The position numbers and the translations under genes are program-made. A stretch of DNA of 50,036 nt from Chryseobacterium sp. S0630 (GTDB lineage: Bacteria; Bacteroidota; Bacteroidia; Flavobacteriales; Weeksellaceae). The stretch spans positions 1 through 50,036 of the forward strand of contig NZ_JAMZGF010000038.1 of assembly GCF_024158915.1 (NCBI RefSeq), written 5' to 3'. The notes below the pieces were generated by a model. The model saw only the letters and a list, made by a program, of their open reading frames with translations, was not told where the DNA came from and made no database searches. Below are positions 41,998-50,036 of this stretch, piece by piece (position 1 is the stretch's first letter; each line of letters starts with the position of its first letter).

Positions 41998-43062
41998 ATG
42001 AACAAAAAGCACAACTTCAGCGCAGGACCATGTATTTTACCACAAGAGGTATTTGAAAAATCAGCACAGGCTATCCTTGACTTTAATGGTATTGGATTGT
42101 CTCTTCTTGAAATTTCTCACAGAAGCAAGGATTTCGTTGCGGTAATGGACGAAGCGCGTGCCATTGTAAAAAGATTGATGAATCTTGGTGATGATTATGA
42201 AGTACTTTATTTAGGAGGTGGTGCCAGCCTGCAGTTTGCAATGGTTCCTTACAACCTGATGAAAGTAGGAGGAAAAGCAGCTTACCTGGATACAGGAACT
42301 TGGGCAGCCGGAGCTATTAAAGAAGCAAAAAAAGTAGGAACTGTAGATGTAGTAGGTTCTTCAAAAGAAGAAAACTATTCTTTTATTCCTAAAGATTATA
42401 AGGTAGGTGCAGAATACGATTATTTCCACTGTACTTCCAACAACACCATTTATGGAACTCAAATGAAATCTTTCCCTGAAGTAGATACACTGATGGTATG
42501 TGATATGAGTTCTGATATTTTCTCAAGACAACTGGATTTCTCTAAATTTGATCTGATCTATGCCGGAGCTCAGAAAAATATGGGACCTGCAGGAGTTACT
42601 TTAGTGGTTATCAAAAAAGAAATTCTTGGTAAAACAGGAAGAGAAAATATGTTCTCTATTCTGGATTATTCTCAGCATATTGCTAAAGAATCTATGTACA
42701 ATACTCCACCGGTATTCCCTGTATATGCTTCTTTACTTACTCTTCAATATCTTGAAAGAAATGGAGGAATTGCTGCTGCAGAACAAAGAAATGAAGCTAA
42801 AGCCAAACTTTTATATGACGAAATCGACAGCAACCCGTTATTCGAAACTTTCTGCGTAAAAGAAGACCGTTCACTTATGAATGTTTCTTTCAAAATTACA
42901 GACGAAAGCAAGAAAGAAGAATTTGACAATGCATGGAAAGCAGCAGGGATCAGCGGATTAAACGGACACAGAAGCCTTGGTGGATACAGAGCTAGTTTAT
43001 ACAATGCCTTACCTATCGAAAGCGTACAGGTTTTGGTGGATGTAATGAAGTCAATAAAATAG
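41998..43062 (+). CDS. serC: Phosphoserine aminotransferase SerC
   Basis: A 354-residue PLP enzyme that converts 3-phosphohydroxypyruvate and glutamate to phosphoserine. HNFSAGPCILPQEVF at the N-terminus, GGGASLQFAMVPYNL near 76-90, the PLP Lys in GAQKNMGPAG near 196 and GHRSLGGYRASLYNA at the C-terminus are SerC signatures. The start at 41998 is chosen because an upstream ATG (41965) adds eleven residues outside the family's N-terminus. It is followed by serA, 108 bases later. It also serves in vitamin B6 synthesis in some bacteria; here the serA neighbour points to serine. Confidence 0.95.
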   Translation: MNKKHNFSAGPCILPQEVFEKSAQAILDFNGIGLSLLEISHRSKDFVAVMDEARAIVKRLMNLGDDYEVLYLGGGASLQFAMVPYNLMKVGGKAAYLDTGTWAAGAIKEAKKVGTVDVVGSSKEENYSFIPKDYKVGAEYDYFHCTSNNTIYGTQMKSFPEVDTLMVCDMSSDIFSRQLDFSKFDLIYAGAQKNMGPAGVTLVVIKKEILGKTGRENMFSILDYSQHIAKESMYNTPPVFPVYASLLTLQYLERNGGIAAAEQRNEAKAKLLYDEIDSNPLFETFCVKEDRSLMNVSFKITDESKKEEFDNAWKAAGISGLNGHRSLGGYRASLYNALPIESVQVLVDVMKSIK

Positions 43063-43170
43063 CTTATATTAGGCGACCGAAAAATAAAAGGATTAAGACA
43101 AAAGATGTCGGATAACAGGCCTCAAAATCTAACTTCTGACATCTTCAATCTAACATCAATAAAATAACTC

Positions 43171-44136
43171 ATGAAAGTTTTAGCAAACGACGGAATTTCA
43201 AAAGCAGGAGAAAACACTCTAAAAGAAGCCGGAATTGAAATTCTGGACAATAGAGTGGCTCAGGATCACGTTATTAATTTTATCAACGATAATAATGTGG
43301 ATGTTCTTCTGGTAAGAAGTGCAACGAAAGTAAGACAGGATCTGATTGATGCATGCCCGGGCCTTAAGATTATCGGAAGAGGCGGTATCGGAATGGACAA
43401 TATTGATGTAGAATATGCCAAAAGTAAAGGCATCAAAGTCATCAATACGCCTACAGCATCTTCAAAATCAGTGGCAGAACTGGTTTTCGGACACTTCATT
43501 TCATTGGCAAGATTCCTTCACGAATCGAACAGATTGATGCCTCTGGAAGGAGAAACTCATTTCAATGCTATGAAAAAGTCATTCAGCAATGCGTATGAAC
43601 TTTCAGGAAAAACATTAGGAGTAATCGGCTTTGGAAGCATTGGCCAGGAAGTCATAAAGATAGGAATTGCATTAGGAATGAAAGTAACCGTTCTGACAAG
43701 AAGCCCGAAAACAGAAGTTCTTACACTGAACTTCTTCAACGGACAGTCTGTGAACTTTGAAATCACTTCCACCAATGATATGGATGCATTCCTTAAAGAG
43801 GCGGATTTCATCAGTATCAATACGCCGAAAACGAATGAGTATATTATAGACACCCCTCAGTTTGAAAAAATGAAAGATGGAGTCTATATTGTAAATACTG
43901 CAAGAGGAGGTGTCATCAATGAAGTGACCCTTATCGATTTTATCGAGTCAGGAAAAGTAGCCGGAGCTGCATTGGATGTTTTTGAAAACGAACCAAGCCC
44001 GGAACTGCCTTTACTGATGAACCCTGCATTATCACTTTCCCCTCACGTAGGTGGCAATACGGTGGATGCGCAAGAAAAAATCGGTATCGAACTTGCAGAA
44101 CAAATTATTAAGCTACAAAAAGAAACTATAAGATAA
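43171..44136 (+). CDS. serA: D-3-phosphoglycerate dehydrogenase SerA (short type)
   Basis: A 321-residue NAD-dependent dehydrogenase for the first step of serine synthesis. It has GRGGIGMDNID (about 70-80), the NAD motif GVIGFGSIGQE near 149-159, VNTARGGVINE near 245-255 with the catalytic Arg nearby, and the catalytic His in SPHVGGNT. There is no C-terminal ACT domain, so serine feedback through that domain is not expected. Assignment over other D-2-hydroxyacid dehydrogenases rests on serC next door. The DUF1015 gene starts two bases after its stop. Confidence 0.9.
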   Translation: MKVLANDGISKAGENTLKEAGIEILDNRVAQDHVINFINDNNVDVLLVRSATKVRQDLIDACPGLKIIGRGGIGMDNIDVEYAKSKGIKVINTPTASSKSVAELVFGHFISLARFLHESNRLMPLEGETHFNAMKKSFSNAYELSGKTLGVIGFGSIGQEVIKIGIALGMKVTVLTRSPKTEVLTLNFFNGQSVNFEITSTNDMDAFLKEADFISINTPKTNEYIIDTPQFEKMKDGVYIVNTARGGVINEVTLIDFIESGKVAGAALDVFENEPSPELPLLMNPALSLSPHVGGNTVDAQEKIGIELAEQIIKLQKETIR

Positions 44137-44138
44137 AT

Positions 44139-45383
44139 ATGCCTGTTTTTAAACCTTTCCGTGGAATAAGACCTCATAGAGACTTTGAGAGTACTTTCCC
44201 TACCCATCCACTGGATAATTTCACCCAGGAAGAGATCGCAGAGAAGGCTCAAGTTGAAAATACTTACATCAATATGATTAAACCCTATGTTGTAAGTAAA
44301 TCTAAAGATATTGACCGGAACCTTCGAAAGATCCGTTCCACATTTGAAGAGCTTCTGGAAGAAAAGAAATTGGTCCAGGACAATTCAGCCTACTATCTTT
44401 ATGAGCAGATCTACCCCAACAAACAGATGTTCAGAGGACTTCTGGGATTGGCAAGTATTGAAGATTTCTGGAATGGAAAAATCAAAAGACATGAAAGTAC
44501 CATCCCGCAGAAAAAGGAAAAACTGGCTCATTACCTTGAAAAAGTAAACCTGCAGGCTGAACCTGTGCTTCTTACCTACCCTGCCAATTCAAAAATTGAA
44601 TTGCTGATGAATCATGAGGAAAAAAATGTTCCTATCTTCAATCATGTAGATTCGATGGGGATCAGACATAAAATCTGGAGAATAGACAACCGTCTGAAGC
44701 TACAGCAATTTAAAGAAGTAATTGATCAGATTGATTCGTTTTATATTGCTGACGGACACCACAGAATTGGCTCCACAGCAATCAACGCAAAATATCACAA
44801 GGAGAAGAATAAGAAACATAACGGGACAGAGCTTTACAACTTTGTATACAGTTTCATTGTTTCCAACCAGTCGATAAAGATTCATGATTACAACAGAATC
44901 TTACATGACCTGAATGGTATTTCTCCGGCAGATTTCCTGAAAGAACTTGAGACATATTTCCTGATTCACGAAAAAGGAGAAGCATCATACTACCCTTCTC
45001 AAAAATTCCATATTTCAATGTATATGGATGGGAAGTTCTATTCTCTTCACGTGAAGCATGATCTCCGCTCCAAAGAAATGTCTCTGGATAATCTGGACCA
45101 CCATCTTTTAGATAAGTATATTTTCAAAAATATTCTGAAAATTGAAGATCCGGACAGTTCTGAACTTATTTCTTACGTAAAAGGAACTTCCAATATCAAT
45201 GGAATTAATCTTTTAAAAGAAAAAGTAGACAACGGTGAAGGTAAAGTTGGTTTTGGAATTTATCCTGTAAGCTTTAATGACATGATTAAAATTTCAGACT
45301 TAAAATTAAGCATGCCTCCAAAATGTACATTTATTGAGCCTAAATTGATTACAGCTTTATTAATGTACGATATGAAACCTTAA
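44139..45383 (+). CDS. DUF1015 protein, possible serine-kinase-like (SerK/ParB fold)
   Basis: A 414-residue cytosolic protein of family DUF1015. The motif YIADGHHRIGST near 204-215 recalls the DGHHR-type nucleotide-binding motif of ParB/SerK-fold proteins, some of which phosphorylate free serine. It starts two bases after serA, so it is cotranscribed with the serine pathway, while no serB phosphoserine phosphatase is in the window. A role in interconverting serine and phosphoserine is inferred from motif and context and not established here. Family membership is confident; function is not. Confidence 0.8.
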   Translation: MPVFKPFRGIRPHRDFESTFPTHPLDNFTQEEIAEKAQVENTYINMIKPYVVSKSKDIDRNLRKIRSTFEELLEEKKLVQDNSAYYLYEQIYPNKQMFRGLLGLASIEDFWNGKIKRHESTIPQKKEKLAHYLEKVNLQAEPVLLTYPANSKIELLMNHEEKNVPIFNHVDSMGIRHKIWRIDNRLKLQQFKEVIDQIDSFYIADGHHRIGSTAINAKYHKEKNKKHNGTELYNFVYSFIVSNQSIKIHDYNRILHDLNGISPADFLKELETYFLIHEKGEASYYPSQKFHISMYMDGKFYSLHVKHDLRSKEMSLDNLDHHLLDKYIFKNILKIEDPDSSELISYVKGTSNINGINLLKEKVDNGEGKVGFGIYPVSFNDMIKISDLKLSMPPKCTFIEPKLITALLMYDMKP

Positions 45384-45437
45384 TAAATTCCTATTTTTTC
45401 CCTACTTTTATCAATGGAAAAGATTAGTAAATAAAAA

Positions 45438-46841
45438 ATGAAAAAAATATTCATTATACTTCCACTCTTTTTGAGTGGATTTTTATTTTCTCAGAAAAAG
45501 CCACAAAAAAGCCCGGCAAAAAAAGGTACTGTTGCCAAATTCAATTATCATGATGAGTTCAGAAAAATTTCAGATGAAATTATGACCAACGGTACTGCTT
45601 ATGATAATCTCGGAGAACTCACCAAAAGAATTGGTCCACGTTTCAGTGCAACTCCCGGTTATACCAAAGCTGTAGAATGGGCAGAAAAAAAATTCAAGGA
45701 AATTGGGATTAATATGATATGGAGACAGGAGGCCAAAGCACCAGTCTGGATCAGAGGAAAAGAATCTTTACAGATCAAAGCAGGAAATGGAGATTGGAAA
45801 AACATCAGAATGCTTTCTTTCGGAAATTCTGAAGGAACAGGAGGAAAAGATCTGGTGGGTGAAGTCATTTTAATCAATTCCACATCAGAGCTGAATGCCA
45901 TGTCACTAGGCCAGTTAAAAGATAAAATAGTTTTCGTGAATGTTCCTATGGACCCGAAAATTATCAACACCAGTGATTCCTATTTGCAGACTGCAAAATC
46001 AAAATTAATTTCCGCTTCTGTGATTGCTAAAACAGGCGCAAAAGCTTTAATTATAAGATCACTTACCACAGCTAATGATGACACTCCTCATGCTAAAATG
46101 ATTTACTACGAACCTGATGATAAAGTTAAAATTCCAGCTTTATCAATTGGAGTAAGATCTGCAGATGAATTGGAGAAAACCTTAAAAAAGCAAAAAGTCA
46201 CAGCTAAAATTAACATGACTGCAGAGTCAAAAGGTGATACAACAAATCCCAATATCATTGCTGAAATTCAGGGTAAAAAAGATTCTAAAGTAATTGTTTT
46301 GGGTGCTCAACTGGATTCGTGGGATATTGGTGAAGGTGCAGTGGATGATGGAACAGGCGTTGTGCAGTGCATTGAAGTGCTAAGAACCCTGAAAGCACTT
46401 GGATATGAAAATAACCACACCATCCGTGTAGTTTTGTATGCCAACAGTGAAAACGGAGGACAGGGCCGTGAGATGTATGCAGCATATGTAAAAAAGAAAG
46501 ACGAAAAGCATGTATTTGCCTTAGGAACCGATGCCGGAGGCTATTCTCCGAGAGGGTTTTCCTTAGATATGTCTCCTCAAAGAAGAAGACTGGTGTATCC
46601 GTGGAAAGAATATTTCCTTCCTTATGGCGTTTATGATTTCGACCAGACAGAAGTAATTCAGGATATTTCACCTTTAAAAAAACTGGATATTTCTTTAGCA
46701 GAGCTAGTTGTAGATACACAAAGGTATTTTGATTATCATCATTCTGAACAAGACACTTTTGATAAAGTAAATAAAAGAGAGCTTCTTCTTGGAGCTGTCG
46801 CCATAACACAGATGATTTTTATGGTTGATAAAAACTGGTAA
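45438..46841 (+). CDS. M28-family peptidase homologue, probably inactive
   Basis: A 467-residue secreted protein with a signal peptide (about 1-18, ending FLFSQ), a Lys-rich linker, and the same PA-like insert plus M28 catalytic-fold layout as the next two genes. Two key positions differ: the zinc-ligand His of GGHLDS is Gln291 (GAQLDS, codon CAA at 46308-46310), and the catalytic Glu of NEENG is Ser337 (NSENG, codon AGT at 46446-46448). The bridging Asp (AVDDGTG), second Glu (338), later Asp (GTDAGG) and His (DYHHSE) remain. The reading frame is intact, so it is kept as a protein, probably without normal aminopeptidase activity. It is first of three tandem paralogues. Confidence 0.88.
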   Translation: MKKIFIILPLFLSGFLFSQKKPQKSPAKKGTVAKFNYHDEFRKISDEIMTNGTAYDNLGELTKRIGPRFSATPGYTKAVEWAEKKFKEIGINMIWRQEAKAPVWIRGKESLQIKAGNGDWKNIRMLSFGNSEGTGGKDLVGEVILINSTSELNAMSLGQLKDKIVFVNVPMDPKIINTSDSYLQTAKSKLISASVIAKTGAKALIIRSLTTANDDTPHAKMIYYEPDDKVKIPALSIGVRSADELEKTLKKQKVTAKINMTAESKGDTTNPNIIAEIQGKKDSKVIVLGAQLDSWDIGEGAVDDGTGVVQCIEVLRTLKALGYENNHTIRVVLYANSENGGQGREMYAAYVKKKDEKHVFALGTDAGGYSPRGFSLDMSPQRRRLVYPWKEYFLPYGVYDFDQTEVIQDISPLKKLDISLAELVVDTQRYFDYHHSEQDTFDKVNKRELLLGAVAITQMIFMVDKNW

Positions 46842-46843
46842 CA

Positions 46844-48202
46844 ATGAAAAAGATATTAGGAACAACATTATTACTTCTTGGAATAAATGTTTTTAGCCAA
46901 ACTAAAGATGATTCCATCCAATTCAAAAGAATTTCCACTGAAATTCTGAACAACGGTAAAGGATACAATGAACTTCGAGAACTTACCAAAACCATAGGCA
47001 ACCGTTTAAGCGGTTCTGAAGCCTATGAGAAATCCGTACAGTGGGCTGCCCAGAAGCTTCGTGATGCCGGAGCTGATAAAGTATGGCTTCAGGAAGTTAT
47101 GATTCCGGTTTGGGCAAGAGGAAAAGAATCATTGTACATCAAAACTTCTAATGGAAATTGGAAAAGTATGAAAATGCTCTCCCTTGGAAATTCCGAAGGA
47201 ACAGGAGGAAAAGACGTATCAGGTGATATTATTATGGTAAAATCACTGGAAGAATATGATCAGCTTCCCGCTGAAAAAGTGAAAGATAAAATTGTATTTT
47301 TCAACTACCCTTTTAATCAGGGAAATGTACAGACATTCATCTCTTATCGTGATGCTGGCGCTTACAGAAGAACTGCCGCTTCATTAACAGCTAAAAAAGG
47401 AGGAAAATTTGCCATCATCAGATCTCTTTCTTCCGCTTTTGATGATGTACCTCACACAGGCAATATGCGCTATGATGAAAACATTTCAAAAATACCGGCC
47501 ATTGCGATCGGAAATACCTCTGCTGATGAACTGGAAATACTGTTGAAAAAGCAGAAAGTAACGGCTAAACTTAACTCCAGCTGTGGAATGAAGGGCGAAA
47601 AACTTTCCCATTCTGTCATCGGGGAAATTACCGGTAAAAAAGACCAAAGTGTTATTGTTGTTGGTGGACATTTAGATTCCTGGGATGTTGGAGAAGGTGC
47701 TCATGATGACGGGGCTGGAATTGTTCAAAGTATTGAGGTATTAAGAACCTTTAAAAAATTAGGTATTCAGAATAATCATACCATTCGCGCCGTTTGTTTT
47801 GCCAACGAAGAGAATGGAACAAAAGGAGGAAAACAATATGGTAAAGTTGTCAAAGAAAACAACGAAAAACATCTATTTGCTATAGAATCGGATGCGGGAG
47901 GTTTTTCACCACGGGGAATTTCTCTGGAAATGGATGAAACTCAAAGAAACCAGATTAAAAGCTGGGTGAATCTGTTTTTACCTTATGGCGTTTACAACTT
48001 TGAAGGTAAATATTCCGGATCAGATATCGCTCCACTTCATGAAATGGGAGTTCCCACTGCTGAACTGGTGCCGGATCCGCAACGCTATTTCGATATTCAC
48101 CATACGGAAGAAGACACTTTTGAAAAAGTCAACCGAAGAGAGCTGTTGCTCGGTTCTGCAGTGATGACACAACTTATTTATATGATTGATAAAAATTGGT
48201 AA
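46844..48202 (+). CDS. Secreted M28-family aminopeptidase, paralogue 2
   Basis: A 452-residue peptidase with a signal peptide (about 1-18, ending NVFSQ) and a full M28 metal site: GGHLDS, GAHDDGAG, ANEENG, ESDAGG and IHHTEED. These match active aminopeptidase/carboxypeptidase-Q-like enzymes, which use two zinc ions to release amino acids from peptides. It starts two bases after the preceding gene and three bases before the next, so the three are one operon. A 62-residue block (CGMKGEK to KKLGI) is identical to paralogue 3, showing a recent duplication or gene conversion. Confidence 0.92.
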   Translation: MKKILGTTLLLLGINVFSQTKDDSIQFKRISTEILNNGKGYNELRELTKTIGNRLSGSEAYEKSVQWAAQKLRDAGADKVWLQEVMIPVWARGKESLYIKTSNGNWKSMKMLSLGNSEGTGGKDVSGDIIMVKSLEEYDQLPAEKVKDKIVFFNYPFNQGNVQTFISYRDAGAYRRTAASLTAKKGGKFAIIRSLSSAFDDVPHTGNMRYDENISKIPAIAIGNTSADELEILLKKQKVTAKLNSSCGMKGEKLSHSVIGEITGKKDQSVIVVGGHLDSWDVGEGAHDDGAGIVQSIEVLRTFKKLGIQNNHTIRAVCFANEENGTKGGKQYGKVVKENNEKHLFAIESDAGGFSPRGISLEMDETQRNQIKSWVNLFLPYGVYNFEGKYSGSDIAPLHEMGVPTAELVPDPQRYFDIHHTEEDTFEKVNRRELLLGSAVMTQLIYMIDKNW

Positions 48203-48205
48203 ACA

Positions 48206-49564
48206 ATGAAAAAGATACTAGGAACTTCATTATTACTTTTTGGAATGGTCGCTTTTGGCCAGTCTAAAGAAGATTCTATCCAGTTCAGAAAAATCTCAAC
48301 AGAAATTCTGAATAACGGAAAAGGATATACTGAGCTGAGAGAGCTTACGAAAAACATAGGCCACCGTCTAAGCGGTTCTGAAGCCTATGAAAAGTCTGTA
48401 AAATGGGCTGAACAGAAACTTCGTGATGCCGGAGCTGATAAAGTATGGCTTCAGGAAGTGATGATCCCGGTATGGGTAAGAGGAAAAGAATCTTTGAACA
48501 TCCAGACTTCCAACGGAAAATGGAAAAGCCTTAAAATGCTTTCCCTTGGAAATTCTGAAGGAACCGGAGGAAAAGATGTTTCCGGAGAAATCATCATGGT
48601 AAAATCCATGGAAGAATATGAAAAGCTTCCTGCTGAAAAAGTGAAAGATAAAATTGTATTTTTCAACTATGCGTTCAGCCAGTCTTTCATAGAAACCTTC
48701 AAAGCTTACGGAGATGCAGCAAAATACAGAACGACTGCAGCTTCTCTAACTGCTAAAAAAGGGGGAAAATTTGCCATCGTAAGATCTCTGTCTTCTGCTT
48801 TTGACGACGTGCCTCACACCGGAGCCATGCGCTATGAAGACAAGGTTTCCAAAATACCGGCAGTTGCCATTGGAAGCACGACTGCAGATGAACTGGAAGC
48901 TTTACTGAAAAGCCAGAAAGTTACGGCGAAACTGAATTCCAACTGTGGAATGAAAGGAGAAAAGCTCTCCCATTCTGTAATCGGGGAAATCACCGGTAAA
49001 AAAGATCAAAGTGTGATTGTTGTCGGTGGACACCTAGATTCCTGGGATGTAGGTGAAGGCGCACATGATGACGGAGCCGGAATTGTACAAAGCATTGAAG
49101 TACTAAGAACCTTTAAAAAGTTAGGTATTCCGAACAACCACACCATCAGAGTTGTTTGCTTCGCTAATGAAGAAAACGGAGTAAAAGGCGGAATCCAATA
49201 TGGTAAATCCGTAAAAGAGAAAAACGAAAAACATCTTTTTGCCATTGAAACAGATGCCGGAGGTTTCGCCCCAAGAGGTATTGCCCTGGATATGGATGAT
49301 ACGAAAAGAAATCAGATTAAAAGCTGGTCGAATTTATTCCTTCCTTACGGAGTGTATAATTTTGAAGAGCGGTTTTCAGGAACAGATCTTTATCCGCTTC
49401 ACGACATGGGAATTCCAGCTGCTGAGCTGATGCCGGATTCTCAACGTTATTTCGATATCCACCACACAGAAGAAGATACTTTTGAAAAGGTGAACCGAAG
49501 AGAGCTTTTATTGGGAGCAACCGCTTTAACCCAGATTATTTATATGATTGATAAAAACTGGTAA
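48206..49564 (+). CDS. Secreted M28-family aminopeptidase, paralogue 3
   Basis: A 452-residue enzyme, the same length as paralogue 2 and alignable without gaps. It has a signal peptide (about 1-18, ending VAFGQ) and the complete zinc site GGHLDS, AHDDGAG, ANEENG, ETDAGG and IHHTEED. Differences from paralogue 2 are scattered, with more in the PA-like insert (FSQSFIETFKAYGDAAKYR), which could change substrate choice. It is the last gene of the trio and is followed by a terminator. It probably acts in the periplasm or outside the cell on peptides produced by other proteases. Confidence 0.92.
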   Translation: MKKILGTSLLLFGMVAFGQSKEDSIQFRKISTEILNNGKGYTELRELTKNIGHRLSGSEAYEKSVKWAEQKLRDAGADKVWLQEVMIPVWVRGKESLNIQTSNGKWKSLKMLSLGNSEGTGGKDVSGEIIMVKSMEEYEKLPAEKVKDKIVFFNYAFSQSFIETFKAYGDAAKYRTTAASLTAKKGGKFAIVRSLSSAFDDVPHTGAMRYEDKVSKIPAVAIGSTTADELEALLKSQKVTAKLNSNCGMKGEKLSHSVIGEITGKKDQSVIVVGGHLDSWDVGEGAHDDGAGIVQSIEVLRTFKKLGIPNNHTIRVVCFANEENGVKGGIQYGKSVKEKNEKHLFAIETDAGGFAPRGIALDMDDTKRNQIKSWSNLFLPYGVYNFEERFSGTDLYPLHDMGIPAAELMPDSQRYFDIHHTEEDTFEKVNRRELLLGATALTQIIYMIDKNW

Positions 49565-49572
49565 TACATATG

Positions 49573-49603
49573 AAACCGTCTTATAAAGGCGGTTTTCTTT
49601 TTT
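49573..49603 (+). terminator. Terminator of the M28 operon
   Basis: AAACCGTC pairs with GGCGGTTT (one wobble), followed by TCTTTTTT. It begins nine bases after the stop codon. Confidence 0.88.
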
Positions 49604-49617
49604 ACTCATACTGCTAG

Positions 49618-49871
49618 TAATTCAATAGAAATGGGCTAAAATCCTGAGCTTAGACGAAGGAAGCCCATTTATCTTTATAGAGATTTTCCTCTGGCTTTAG
49701 CCGAAACTTATAAGTATCCCACGGATTCCACAGATTGACACGGATCCTTGCGTATATTTATTTGCGCTATTTGTGAAGGAATATTTGTGCTGCTTGTGTT
49801 TTTAAAATTTAAACACAAATTACGCGAATGATTTCACGAATAACACGAATTCAATAATATCAAAGGGCTTC
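49618..49871 (-). repeat. Intergenic repeat copy, inverted relative to the 38.7-kb copies
   Basis: The complement of the 38.7-kb element is visible: AATTCAATAG, GGGCTAAAATCCTGAGC, GACGAAGGAAGCCC, GGCTTTAGCC, CTTATAAGTATCCCAC, and the terminal-repeat ends around 49760-49855. The outer end beside AATTCAATAG lacks its terminal repeat. At 49801-49815 the ends of two units meet at a TTTAAAATTTAAA junction. Confidence 0.75.
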
Positions 49872-50036
49872 AGCCGAAACTTATAAGTATCCCACGGATT
49901 CCACAGATTGACACGGATCCTTGCGTATATTTATTTGCGCTATTTGTGAAGGAATATTTGTGCTGCTTGTGTTTTTAAAATTTAAACACAAATTACGCGA
50001 ATGATTTCACGAATAACACGAATTCAATAATATCAA
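49699..50036 (-). repeat. Perfect direct duplication with 173-bp period
   Basis: Bases 49699-49863 recur without a visible difference at 49872-50036, a shift of 173 bases; the window ends inside or at the end of the second copy, so more copies may follow. The unit combines the end of one intergenic repeat with the beginning of the next and lacks the GGGCTAAAATCC section. The stretch 49604-50036 contains no gene. Confidence 0.85.

Noticed and set aside
43063..43170. AGATGTC/GACATCT inverted repeat between serC and serA as a regulatory site
   Set aside because: The seven-base arms are separated by about 28 bases and resemble common spacer sequence; on its own this is not enough to call a site.
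46285..46809. 174-codon open frame on the - strand inside the first M28 gene
   Set aside because: The translation is rich in Leu, His and Gln with no domain pattern and lies wholly under a conserved gene, so it is an antisense shadow.

Overview
The window looks like chromosomal DNA of a Flavobacteriia member close to Chryseobacterium (Weeksellaceae). This rests on AT-rich DNA, SusC/SusD outer-membrane proteins, a type IX secretion sorting domain, a GLPGLI protein, promoter elements of the Bacteroidetes type (TTTG, about 20 bases, TAnnTTTG), and gene neighbourhoods such as acyl-CoA reductase/ferredoxin/serC/serA/DUF1015. No rRNA, tRNA, phage, insertion sequence or CRISPR array was found.

Region 1 (about 0.2-12.9 kb): a minus-strand polysaccharide utilisation locus, susC-susD-GH30-GH3-GH16-GH30, closed by a very strong GC-rich hairpin. 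The enzyme set (GH16 endo-glucanase type, two GH30 enzymes, GH3 exo-beta-glucosidase) suggests a beta-1,3/1,6-glucan such as laminarin or fungal wall glucan. Divergent to it lie an MFS sugar transporter and a Nudix-domain regulator whose Nudix box has lost catalytic residues.

Region 2 (13.0-16.4 kb): glutaryl-CoA dehydrogenase and a secreted alpha/beta hydrolase carrying a type IX sorting domain.

Region 3 (16.5-23.4 kb): the best candidate for a poorly described system. It is a tight four-gene operon of TonB-dependent receptor, DUF4876-like lipoprotein, predicted outer-membrane barrel and di-haem cytochrome c peroxidase/MauG-like protein. A 25-bp near-perfect palindrome of Fur-box style sits just upstream of its promoter. 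A metal or metallophore uptake role is inferred.

Region 4 (23.4-32.7 kb, minus strand): a patatin-barrel fusion, an operon of acidic-N-terminus lipoprotein/DUF922 protease/AddB-like nuclease, rsmG, an M28 peptidase and a GLPGLI protein.

Region 5 (32.8-41.5 kb): aminotransferase and M16 peptidase, peroxiredoxin-thioredoxin-small protein, then a 766-base gene-free block filled by two copies of an intergenic repeat with terminal inverted repeats, followed by a Bax inhibitor-1 protein, a small secreted protein and a LuxC-like acyl-CoA reductase.

Region 6 (41.5-50.0 kb): ferredoxin, serC, serA and DUF1015 (serine biosynthesis), then three tandem M28 peptidase paralogues. The first paralogue has lost a zinc ligand and the catalytic base. 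The right edge holds more of the intergenic repeat family in opposite orientation, including a perfect 173-bp-period tandem duplication that runs off the window.
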